The translations under genes were made by a program, and so were the position numbers. The notes beneath the pieces are model-generated. The model worked only from the letters and a program-made list of their open reading frames with translations. It searched no databases and was not told where the DNA came from. A stretch of 5,171 nucleotides of DNA from assembly GCA_024654105.1 (NCBI GenBank), contig JANLID010000253.1, forward strand, positions 1 to 5,171, written 5' to 3'. The stretch is from Gallionella sp. (GTDB lineage Bacteria; Pseudomonadota; Gammaproteobacteria; Burkholderiales; Gallionellaceae). Numbering within the stretch: the first letter of the stretch is position 1; the number at the start of each line of letters is the position of its first letter. This document shows positions 1 through 5,171 of the stretch, in pieces.

Positions 1-278
1 GCTGAAACAATATATGGCTGACGCTTGCCCAACGGATGCTTGGCCCATTCGGACCGCGCACTGACTATTACCTTGTTGCCGTCCTGATAAACCAGTTCGA
101 GTTCGCCATCTACCAGATAAACCGATTGGCCCTGCAAACCATGTACCTTGAACGGGTCGCTCCCCTGCGGGACTGTCTCGATATGACAATAGTCAAGCAG
201 TTCACGCAGCTTGTCAGGGTTGAATGAGGCAATCGGCTCCAGTCCGGCCAGAACTTTAACGTCAAGTGCGTAAGTCAT
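1..278 (-). CDS. Cyclic-nucleotide-binding-domain-like protein, N-terminal part (cut by left edge)
   Basis: An open frame of 92 codons starts at ATG 278-276 and runs off the left edge without a stop, so the gene is partial. The protein opens with a short helix (LDVKVLAGLEPIASF), then a helix-turn resembling the front of a CNB (cNMP/CAP_ED) domain. Residues 51-72 (QSVYLVDGELELVYQDG..VIV) match the central beta-roll pattern 'yfI.dGelel...dG...i'. The cassette that normally follows (FGE...R.A, which binds the cyclic phosphate) is not recognisable; residues 75-92 read RSEWAKHPLGKRQPYIVS instead. Cyclic nucleotide binding is therefore uncertain, although the neighbours make and probably degrade cAMP. 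No signal peptide or membrane segment is visible, so it should be cytoplasmic. The start is supported by an AGGA 7 nt upstream and by 9-nt spacing from the MBL gene, which implies co-transcription. What follows the domain is unknown. Confidence 0.75.
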   Translation of the reverse strand, partial: MTYALDVKVLAGLEPIASFNPDKLRELLDYCHIETVPQGSDPFKVHGLQGQSVYLVDGELELVYQDGNKVIVSARSEWAKHPLGKRQPYIVS

Positions 279-285
279 CAGATAA

Positions 286-289
286 TCCT
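286..289 (-). promoter_or_regulatory. Ribosome binding site of the CNB-like gene, overlapping the upstream stop codon
   Basis: On the minus strand the sequence TTTAGGAT places AGGA 7 nt before ATG 278. The AGG shares two bases with the TAG stop (290-288) of the MBL gene, so termination and re-initiation are close enough for translational coupling. This site fixes the start of the partial gene. Confidence 0.6.
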
Positions 290-1052
290 AAAGTTCGAAT
301 ACCTGGTTGTTCAGCAGCATCGTTGGGCATCGACCGTGAACGCTGTTTTCAATTTCCTGCATGGTCAGTTCCACCTCGCCGGGTTTGAGGTGGGTAATGA
401 ATACCTCTGCGTCACGCTGGAATTTCTTCAGTTCCTCGGCCAACATGCTGGGGCAAAGATGTTTGGAAACAATGGCCAATTCCTTTTCGCTGTTCGAAAA
501 TGCCGTCTCGATAATGAGATAACGCAAGTTCTGAATTTTATTGATGACTTCCCATGACGCGTCATGGATCGTGGTATCACCGCTGAATACCAGGCTCGTT
601 TTGCCGCTATCCAGATGGTAGCCGACTGCGGGTACCACATGATCGGCAGGGATGGCGGTTATTCTGCGCCCATTCAATACGACAGCCTCGCCCAATTCTA
701 TCGACTGATAACGCATGAAGGGGTTTTTCGCGTTGGGTATCCTGGTGAAGTCCGGCCAGATTTTCCAGTTGAATATATGTTGTTTGAGAATATCCAGCGT
801 TTCTTCAGTGGCGTACACAGTCAGGGGGCGATCACGCATGAACCCGACGCTGTCCACCATGAACGGAATGCAGGCGATATGATCAAGATGCGAGTGCGTG
901 ACAAAAACATGATCGATCATGCTGAGCTCGGTCAGGCTGAGTTCGCCGGCACCCGTACCTGCGTCAATCAGCACGTCCTGATCGAGCAGGAACGAGGTGG
1001 TGCGCAGATTGCCACCGATTCCGCCGCTGCAACCTAAAATTCTCAGCTTCAT
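288..1052 (-). CDS. MBL-fold hydrolase, probable class II-type 3',5'-cyclic nucleotide phosphodiesterase
   Basis: A 254-residue metallo-beta-lactamase-fold protein. The metal motif is H53-x-H55-x-D57-H58 (THSHLDHIA), with further likely ligands H138 (ADHVVP), D159 (SGDTT) and H221 (ITHLKPG). IIETAF (180-185) followed by HLCPSMLAEEL (198-208) is the arrangement I associate with the PDEase_II family (yeast Pde1, Vibrio CpdP), which hydrolyses cAMP or cGMP. The stretch after HSHLDHI resembles the class II PROSITE-type signature but does not fit it fully. There is no signal peptide, so the enzyme should be cytoplasmic, where the neighbouring cyclase would release cAMP; Vibrio CpdP, by contrast, is periplasmic. 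The start is ATG 1052 with AAGGTG 8 nt upstream. It follows the cyclase gene by 90 nt and precedes the CNB-like gene by 9 nt. Fold confidence is very high. Substrate is inferred from family resemblance and context; another MBL hydrolase activity is possible. Confidence 0.88.
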   Translation of the reverse strand: MKLRILGCSGGIGGNLRTTSFLLDQDVLIDAGTGAGELSLTELSMIDHVFVTHSHLDHIACIPFMVDSVGFMRDRPLTVYATEETLDILKQHIFNWKIWPDFTRIPNAKNPFMRYQSIELGEAVVLNGRRITAIPADHVVPAVGYHLDSGKTSLVFSGDTTIHDASWEVINKIQNLRYLIIETAFSNSEKELAIVSKHLCPSMLAEELKKFQRDAEVFITHLKPGEVELTMQEIENSVHGRCPTMLLNNQVFEL

Positions 1053-1060
1053 TGTTTTGT

Positions 1061-1066
1061 CACCTT
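1061..1066 (-). promoter_or_regulatory. Ribosome binding site of the MBL phosphodiesterase-like gene
   Basis: AAGGTG on the minus strand lies 8 nt before ATG 1052, a normal Shine-Dalgarno spacing. It sits outside the heptamer repeat element, so this gene keeps its own initiation signal. Confidence 0.65.
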
Positions 1067-1082
1067 TATCCTGAATGGTGAG

Positions 1083-1145
1083 TAGAAAGTAGGAAGTGGA
1101 GCGGCGCTTCGCGCCTCAGTGAGAAAACCCACTCCTTACTCCCTA
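1083..1145. repeat. Inverted heptamer-repeat element A in the cyclase-MBL gap
   Basis: The left arm (1083-1099, plus strand) reads TAGAAAG, TAGGAAG, TGG. The right arm (1145-1129, minus strand) reads TAGGGAG, TAAGGAG, TGG. Aligned in register the arms match at 13 of 17 positions, each being two 7-bp units plus TGG. Between them lies a GC core with a perfect 5-bp stem and 3-nt loop, GGCGC-TTC-GCGCC (1103-1115). The first three bases of the right arm are the TAG stop codon of the cyclase gene. No T-run follows the hairpin on the minus strand, so it is not a standard Rho-independent terminator. A transcript-processing, attenuation or merely parasitic role is equally possible. Confidence 0.7.
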
Positions 1146-3365
1146 TTTCGTCTGGAACACGAATACGCCATCCCAGTCCGCCGCCGGCGGGTTCTTGCGG
1201 AAGTAGGCGACGCGCTCTGCATAAATTCCATACAGCGCGGTATCCGGCGACATGCGCTGCAAATTCATCAATTGCAATTCTGCCTGATCCCAATCCTGTC
1301 TGCGATACAGGCGCCGCACTTCATGGAACAGCTTGACTTCATCCTGCATATCCTTGCTTACTTCGCCGAGCAGTCCAACCGGCTCGTAAATCGCTACCGG
1401 CTTGTCCTTGCCTTTTACCCGCACATGGTCAAGCTCGCGATAAACAAAGCCGGTTACGGCATTTTTGGTATTCTCGCCGACAATCACGCCGACGCCATAT
1501 TGCTTGGTAATGCCTTCCAGGCGCGAGGCCAGGTTTACCGCATCACCCATCACCGTGTAGGCGACGCGCACTTCTGAACCCATGTTGCCGACGCTGACAC
1601 GGCCAGTGTTGATGCCTACGCCAACATGAATCTCCGGCCAGCCGCGCTCCTTGAAATGCGGCTGCAACGCTTTCAGGGTCGCCTGCATCTCGATGCCCGC
1701 CAATATGGCATTGGATGCATGGTTTGCATCCGGCAGAGGTGCACCCCAGAATGCCATGATGCAGTCGCCCATGTACTTGTCTATGGTGCCGCGATGTTTA
1801 TAAACGACGCGGGACAGGGGCGTCAGGAATTCATTCATCAGCAGCGTCAACTCTTTCGGATCCAGCCCTTCCGAAATGGTGGTAAAGCCGCGCACATCGG
1901 AGAACAGGATGGTCATTTCGCGGCTATCGCCTTCCATCGATACGCTTTCCGGATGTTCGGCCATTTCCTCGACCAGCTCGTTCGGCACATACTGGCCAAA
2001 CAAGCTGGTGATCTGGCGTTTGGTGCGCGATTCGATGAAATAACCGTAGGACATATTCAGTGCAAACAGCAGCGCAATCATCACCAGACTGTTTGCCACC
2101 AAAAACAACAGGTTTCCGTAATGCCATGCAAGCAAACTTAATCCCTGAGTAATGGCAAACATGAATACCGACACCAATATCGTTTTTGCCGGGCTCAATT
2201 GCGGCAACAAAAAACTTAACGCAATACCGATTAACAACAGCCAGACCACCTCCGCACCAATCATGTAGGCGGGGCTGTCTTTCAGGTTCTGATCGAGAAT
2301 GCCGGCGATCATGTTGGCATGGATTTCCACTCCGGGATAAACCTCTGCCACCGGTGTGGCACGCATATCCAGCAACCCTGGGGCGGTCGTTCCCACCAGC
2401 ACGATCTTGCCCTTGAGCTGAGAAACTTCGACGCGGTCATGCAGCACATCCGCAACTGAAATGTAACGGAAGCTACCTTGTTTGCCGCGGTATGGCACGA
2501 AGGTAGCCACCTCGGCATCCAGCGGAATTTTCAGCCGGCCACCGGCCGTATCCAGTTCCAGCCATTCCAGGCCGCCATAGCCGCTGGACTTGCCTTCGGC
2601 AAAGCCCGGCAGCAGCTTGGGTTGTCCGAGCAGGGTGCGCACCACTGCGAGTGACAGGGACTCATAATAGGCGCCGCCGTATTCCACCAGCATCGGCACG
2701 CGGCGCACCTCGCCGTCAAAGTCTACCAACGGATTGAAATGCCCGGCGCTTGCCGCAGCCTGCTGCAATTCCGGAAGATTTGCCCCATATCCGTTCCAGC
2801 TCATAAAATCGATCGGTCTGCCCTTGAACGTGCCTGCCGCGAAGGCCGGATCGGGCAACGTTCCGGAGACATTGGTGTCGTCCTGACTGGTCAGATAGTA
2901 ACCCAATACCACATTGCGGTTTCTGATCTTGTCGGCAAACAGTTTGTCGTATTCGAGTTGCGGCCGGAGTTGCGCTAGCGCCGCCTGAAACTGCGCATCG
3001 CCCTTGAGCTGCTCTTGCCCGATTTTCTGCAAGACCTTGAGTCCGGAGCTCTCATCTTTTTCGGCAAACACCACGTCGAAACCCACTACCGCAACACCAT
3101 GTTTGTCAAATAGTTTGTCCACCAGCAAACCGAGACGATCACGGCTCCACGGCCAACGACCTTCCTCCTTGAGGCTTTTTTCGTCGATATCGAGAATGAC
3201 AATGCGCTCGTCCACCGTGCGCGGCATGGTCAATTGCAAGCGGTAATCGTAAAAAATAGCAGAGAGATGATCTACTAAATTGAGCCGGTAGAAGCGCGCG
3301 GCATTGCCGATTAAAATCAGGACTACCAACAGTCCGAGTCCAATCAGAATTGCGTTTTTTTTCAC
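1143..3365 (-). CDS. CHASE2-domain transmembrane adenylate cyclase (class III)
   Basis: About 740 residues from GTG 3365. Topology: an N-terminal membrane helix (5-22), a CHASE2 sensor domain facing the periplasm (about 30-357, with LDIDEKSL, GRWPWSR and GFDVVF early and VLVGTTAPGLLDMRATP and YPGVEIHANMI late), three membrane helices (about 368-388, 395-414, 417-438) and a cytoplasmic class III cyclase domain (about 481-662). Metal aspartates are D490 (FSDVRGFT) and D534 (YMGDCIMAFWGAP). K530 and T604 occupy the purine-specifying positions as in adenylate cyclases such as cyanobacterial CyaC; N611 and R615 are the transition-state residues. All catalytic positions look intact, so conversion of ATP to cAMP, probably as a homodimer, is expected. 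A TPR-like tail of about 75 residues ends in NPPAADWDGVFVF. The start is ambiguous: TTG 3374 is in frame three codons upstream, neither has a clear Shine-Dalgarno, and GTG gives a typical MKKN-hydrophobic beginning. Its stop codon lies inside repeat element A. The CHASE2 ligand is unknown. Confidence 0.93.
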   Translation of the reverse strand: MKKNAILIGLGLLVVLILIGNAARFYRLNLVDHLSAIFYDYRLQLTMPRTVDERIVILDIDEKSLKEEGRWPWSRDRLGLLVDKLFDKHGVAVVGFDVVFAEKDESSGLKVLQKIGQEQLKGDAQFQAALAQLRPQLEYDKLFADKIRNRNVVLGYYLTSQDDTNVSGTLPDPAFAAGTFKGRPIDFMSWNGYGANLPELQQAAASAGHFNPLVDFDGEVRRVPMLVEYGGAYYESLSLAVVRTLLGQPKLLPGFAEGKSSGYGGLEWLELDTAGGRLKIPLDAEVATFVPYRGKQGSFRYISVADVLHDRVEVSQLKGKIVLVGTTAPGLLDMRATPVAEVYPGVEIHANMIAGILDQNLKDSPAYMIGAEVVWLLLIGIALSFLLPQLSPAKTILVSVFMFAITQGLSLLAWHYGNLLFLVANSLVMIALLFALNMSYGYFIESRTKRQITSLFGQYVPNELVEEMAEHPESVSMEGDSREMTILFSDVRGFTTISEGLDPKELTLLMNEFLTPLSRVVYKHRGTIDKYMGDCIMAFWGAPLPDANHASNAILAGIEMQATLKALQPHFKERGWPEIHVGVGINTGRVSVGNMGSEVRVAYTVMGDAVNLASRLEGITKQYGVGVIVGENTKNAVTGFVYRELDHVRVKGKDKPVAIYEPVGLLGEVSKDMQDEVKLFHEVRRLYRRQDWDQAELQLMNLQRMSPDTALYGIYAERVAYFRKNPPAADWDGVFVFQTK

Positions 3366-3373
3366 GATGCACA

Positions 3374-3500
3374 ACAGAAGACAGATGACAGAAGACAGAT
3401 GACAGAGGTTTTGTTGCCGCTGCGCGGCAATCTTTCAATAAAGGCGAGGCGAAGCCGCGACAACGCTTCTGTCCTCTGTCCCCTGTCCCCTGTCATCTGA
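3374..3500. repeat. Inverted heptamer-repeat element B in the FHA-cyclase gap
   Basis: The left arm (3374-3408, plus strand) is five perfect-period 7-bp units: ACAGAAG, ACAGATG, ACAGAAG, ACAGATG, ACAGAGG. The right arm (3500-3466), read on the minus strand, is also five units: TCAGATG, ACAGGGG, ACAGGGG, ACAGAGG, ACAGAAG. The consensus is ACAGRNG. Shifted to their best alignment, 27 bases of the arms agree at 23 positions. The 57-nt core (3409-3465) holds a 7-bp hairpin (3414-3430) and the motif GCGGCTTCGCCTC on the minus strand (3458-3446). The element begins directly after the TAG stop of the FHA gene and reaches the possible TTG start of the cyclase gene, filling nearly the whole 135-nt gap. 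The period of seven recalls the STRR repeats of cyanobacteria; the sequence is different. Confidence 0.85.
3414..3430. other. Perfect hairpin in the core of element B
   Basis: TTGCCGC-TGC-GCGGCAA forms a 7-bp stem with a 3-nt loop. On the minus strand, the direction of transcription, it is followed by CAAAACCTC, with no U-tract, so it is unlikely to act as an intrinsic terminator for this operon. It could still pause polymerase or protect an mRNA end between the FHA and cyclase messages. Confidence 0.6.
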
Positions 3501-4304
3501 CTACCCCTTGAAGTAAAACTCCATTTTGATCCCGGCCAGTTCGATGACATCGTGGTCATTCAGTTGATGCGGTTGGTCTCCCAATGTCACACCATTCACC
3601 ATTGGATGATTTGCGCCTTCTACGTGGGTGATGAAATGGCCGTGCGGGCGACGGGTCAGGACTGCCACCTGTACGCCAGGTTTGCCCAGTGTGGTGAGAT
3701 TTTTCACCAGCTCAAGCTCCTTGCCGGCATTGGGCCCGGTCAGGATTTGCACTGCGGCTGCCTGCGGCATGGGGGCTGCCGCAATAGCGGGACTGACGGG
3801 CTTGGCTACCGGAGCGGCAGGCGCAACCGGCGGGCGAACATCAAACTTGCCGGTTTTTTCTACCACATCAGCGGGTTGTGTTGCATTTACGTTGACTTGC
3901 GTCCTCATGAAGCTGGCCGTCGCATCGCCTTTTTCCACCTGCGGCGCAGCCTGCTTGACCGGCGCGCGCAATACCATGGTTTTTTCAAAATCAGCCGCAT
4001 TCGCCTGAGTGGTCTGGTCGTTGATATATTTCAGCTTGTATTTGCCGATTTCAATCAAGTCGTTGTTTTGCAAGAAGTGTTTTTTGGTTGGGATGCCATT
4101 CACTTCCAGTCCATTGGTGCTATCCAAATCCTCAAGGAATGAGTCGTGCAGGATGGTAACGATCGCTGCATGCTCGCCACTTACCGCCAGGTTGTCGATG
4201 ACGATATCATTGTGCGACTTGCGTCCGATGGTCATGCGTTCCTTGTTCAAAGGGTATTCCTTGAGAACCACGCCATCCATGCTGAGTATCAGTTTCGCTG
4301 CCAT
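3501..4304 (-). CDS. FHA-domain protein with degenerate second FHA-like half
   Basis: 267 residues from ATG 4304, supported by GAGGG 8 nt upstream; a TTG 12 codons further up would overlap the phosphatase gene and has less support. Residues 1-95 are a canonical FHA domain: G27-R28 (TIGRKS), S42..H45 (VSGEHA) and S62-T63-N64-G65 (DLDSTNGLEVNG) are the phosphothreonine-reading landmarks. Residues about 100-182 form an Ala/Pro-rich linker containing FEKTMVL (106-112) and VEKTGKF (148-154), two possible phospho-acceptor threonines. Residues 184-267 look like a second FHA fold that has lost the key residues: TLGKPG in place of TIGR, and HFITHVEG and VNG in place of the SxxH and NG motifs. There is no signal peptide or membrane helix. 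Likely role: a cytoplasmic adaptor that binds phosphothreonine proteins, with the adjacent phosphatase reversing the marks. It is 20 nt downstream of the phosphatase gene and probably co-transcribed with it. Confidence 0.93.
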   Translation of the reverse strand: MAAKLILSMDGVVLKEYPLNKERMTIGRKSHNDIVIDNLAVSGEHAAIVTILHDSFLEDLDSTNGLEVNGIPTKKHFLQNNDLIEIGKYKLKYINDQTTQANAADFEKTMVLRAPVKQAAPQVEKGDATASFMRTQVNVNATQPADVVEKTGKFDVRPPVAPAAPVAKPVSPAIAAAPMPQAAAVQILTGPNAGKELELVKNLTTLGKPGVQVAVLTRRPHGHFITHVEGANHPMVNGVTLGDQPHQLNDHDVIELAGIKMEFYFKG

Positions 4305-4312
4305 TATTGTGA

Positions 4313-4317
4313 CCCTC
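4313..4317 (-). promoter_or_regulatory. Ribosome binding site deciding the FHA gene start
   Basis: GAGGG on the minus strand stands 8 nt before ATG 4304. This favours the ATG over the upstream in-frame TTG at 4340 and leaves a 20-nt spacer after the phosphatase stop rather than an overlap. Confidence 0.65.
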
Positions 4318-4324
4318 GTGCCGT

Positions 4325-5152
4325 TTATTTTTTGAACCAATTGAACAGGTTTGCCAGCCAGCCGCGCGGCACGGCAAACTCGCCTTTCACTTTAACCAGT
4401 ATTACCGAAACATTGTCGCGACCACCGTTGTCATTCGCCATCTGGATCAATTGCTCTGTTGCCAGGGGCAGATTGCTCTGCATCGCATATAGCGTGGACT
4501 GGATATCTTCGTCTTCTACCATATCGTTCAGACCATCCGAGCACAACAGGTAGATATCGCCCACCTGTACATCATGCAGATGAATTTCCGGCTCCACTTC
4601 AGCATCAATCCCTACCGCACGCGTCACCAGATTTTTGTTCTTGGACAGGCGCGCGTCCTCGATGCTGATCATCCCGCCATCAATTTGCTCCTGCAGCAGG
4701 GAGTGGTCGCGGGTAATTATCTCCAGCGTTTCGCCGCGCAACCGGTACATGCGCGAATCACCCACGTGTCCGACCACTACGCGATTGTCATAAAACAAGC
4801 CGGAAACAATGGTTGTGCCCATTCCCGCATATTGCGGCTGGCTCTGTGCAGCCTGGAAAATTGAAGCATTCGCTTTGCAAATGTTGTCGCGCAATAGCAA
4901 TGCCCCCAGCTCATCACCGGTCGCATCGTCACGGTCTGTCGGACTCGCATTCTGCAAGTGCTGGCAGATTTCCGTCATGACCACCGAAACGGCAATACCG
5001 CTCGCCACTTCGCCCGCATTATAACCGCCCATCCCGTCTGCCAATACAACCAGACCGCAGGCTGCATCCTGCACCACGCTGTCCTCGTTATGCGAGCGCA
5101 CCATGCCCGGATTGGTTTGACTGACTATCTCGATCGCATCTTCTACTTTCAT
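4325..5152 (-). CDS. PP2C-family (PPM) serine/threonine protein phosphatase
   Basis: 275 residues, the usual length for bacterial Stp1/PrpC-type phosphatases. Conserved motifs appear in order: SQTNPGMVRSHNED (11-24, metal residue D24), ADGMGGYNAGEVAS (38-51, D39), GMGTT (110-114), VGHVGDSRMY (127-136), RDHS (148-151), LLCSDGLND (202-210, D206) and GGRDNVSV (243-250, D246). All the usual metal-coordinating aspartates appear to be present, so an active Mn/Mg-dependent phosphatase removing phosphate from Ser/Thr is expected. The C-terminus ends in an aromatic, basic tail (WLANLFNWFKK, 265-275) beyond the catalytic core, possibly an amphipathic helix that touches the membrane or a partner. There is no signal peptide. 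The start is ATG 5152 with AGGGG 6 nt upstream. It is the first gene of the visible series; pairing with an FHA protein is typical of Ser/Thr kinase signalling loci. Confidence 0.95.
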   Translation of the reverse strand: MKVEDAIEIVSQTNPGMVRSHNEDSVVQDAACGLVVLADGMGGYNAGEVASGIAVSVVMTEICQHLQNASPTDRDDATGDELGALLLRDNICKANASIFQAAQSQPQYAGMGTTIVSGLFYDNRVVVGHVGDSRMYRLRGETLEIITRDHSLLQEQIDGGMISIEDARLSKNKNLVTRAVGIDAEVEPEIHLHDVQVGDIYLLCSDGLNDMVEDEDIQSTLYAMQSNLPLATEQLIQMANDNGGRDNVSVILVKVKGEFAVPRGWLANLFNWFKK

Positions 5153-5158
5153 GGTTTA

Positions 5159-5163
5159 CCCCT
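5159..5163 (-). promoter_or_regulatory. Ribosome binding site of the phosphatase gene
   Basis: AGGGG on the minus strand lies 6 nt before ATG 5152. Only 8 further nt are available upstream, so the operon promoter, or a preceding gene, is outside the window. Confidence 0.6.
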
Positions 5164-5171
5164 GTAAGCTG

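Noticed and set aside
564..1037. 157-codon open frame on the plus strand opposite the MBL gene
   Set aside because: It lies entirely antisense to a gene with intact catalytic motifs, and its translation shows no recognisable domain.
288..1052. MBL protein as RNase Z or lactonase
   Set aside because: The HxHxDH motif is shared by all of these, but IIETAF and ITHLKPG and the cyclase neighbour fit the class II phosphodiesterase type better; kept only as an alternative.
1103..1115. Rho-independent terminator after the cyclase gene
   Set aside because: The 5-bp GC hairpin is not followed by a T-run on the minus strand, and the next gene appears to belong to the same series.
1626..2141. 171-codon open frame on the plus strand inside the cyclase gene
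   Set aside because: It is the antisense image of the cyclase membrane and catalytic region; the composition (many His, Gln, Arg) is typical of a shadow frame.
3437..3463. Internal promoter for the cyclase gene (TTGTCG, 15-nt spacer, TTTATT on the minus strand)
   Set aside because: The spacer is short and both hexamers match poorly; the GC core of the repeat explains the sequence equally well.
3374..3500. CRISPR-like array
   Set aside because: The repeated units are 7 bp with no spacers between them and occur in inverted arms, which does not fit a CRISPR array.
3552..4142. 196-codon open frame on the plus strand inside the FHA gene
   Set aside because: Antisense shadow of the FHA gene with no family resemblance; a second overlapping shadow covers the same region.
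3504..4340. TTG 4340 as start of the FHA gene
   Set aside because: It would overlap the end of the phosphatase gene, whereas ATG 4304 has a well-spaced GAGGG and begins directly at the FHA domain.

Overview
The window is a compact signalling locus. Five genes lie on the minus strand and read right to left; no credible gene lies on the plus strand. Protein style, moderately GC-rich base composition and the heptamer repeats between genes suggest a betaproteobacterium, perhaps of the Gallionella/Sideroxydans/Nitrosomonas group. That placement is an impression from sequence style, not the result of a search.

In transcription order: (1) a PP2C-type Ser/Thr protein phosphatase (5152-4325) with its ribosome binding site at the right edge; (2) 20 nt later, a soluble protein with a canonical N-terminal FHA domain, an Ala/Pro linker and a degenerate second FHA-like half (4304-3501); (3) after a 135-nt gap, a membrane-bound CHASE2 sensor with a class III adenylate cyclase domain (3365-1143); (4) after a 90-nt gap, a metallo-beta-lactamase-fold protein resembling class II cyclic nucleotide phosphodiesterases (1052-288); (5) 9 nt later, the N-terminal 92 codons of a cyclic-nucleotide-binding-like protein that runs off the left edge (278-1). 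No gap exceeds 135 nt.

Together the genes look like two linked signalling layers. The cyclase would make cAMP in response to a periplasmic cue, the MBL enzyme would destroy it and the CNB-like protein might sense it. The phosphatase and FHA protein would erase and read phosphothreonine marks. The Ser/Thr kinase that would write those marks is absent and is predicted to lie outside the window.

The two larger gaps, both flanking the cyclase gene, hold two inverted-repeat elements of the same design: arms made of tandem 7-bp units, inverted around a GC-rich core that contains the motif GCGGC(GC)TTCGC(GC)CTC. Each begins at or inside the TAG stop codon of the gene before it. The larger one (3374-3500) has five heptamers in each arm and leaves the cyclase gene without a recognisable Shine-Dalgarno sequence. 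These elements are the least explained structure here.
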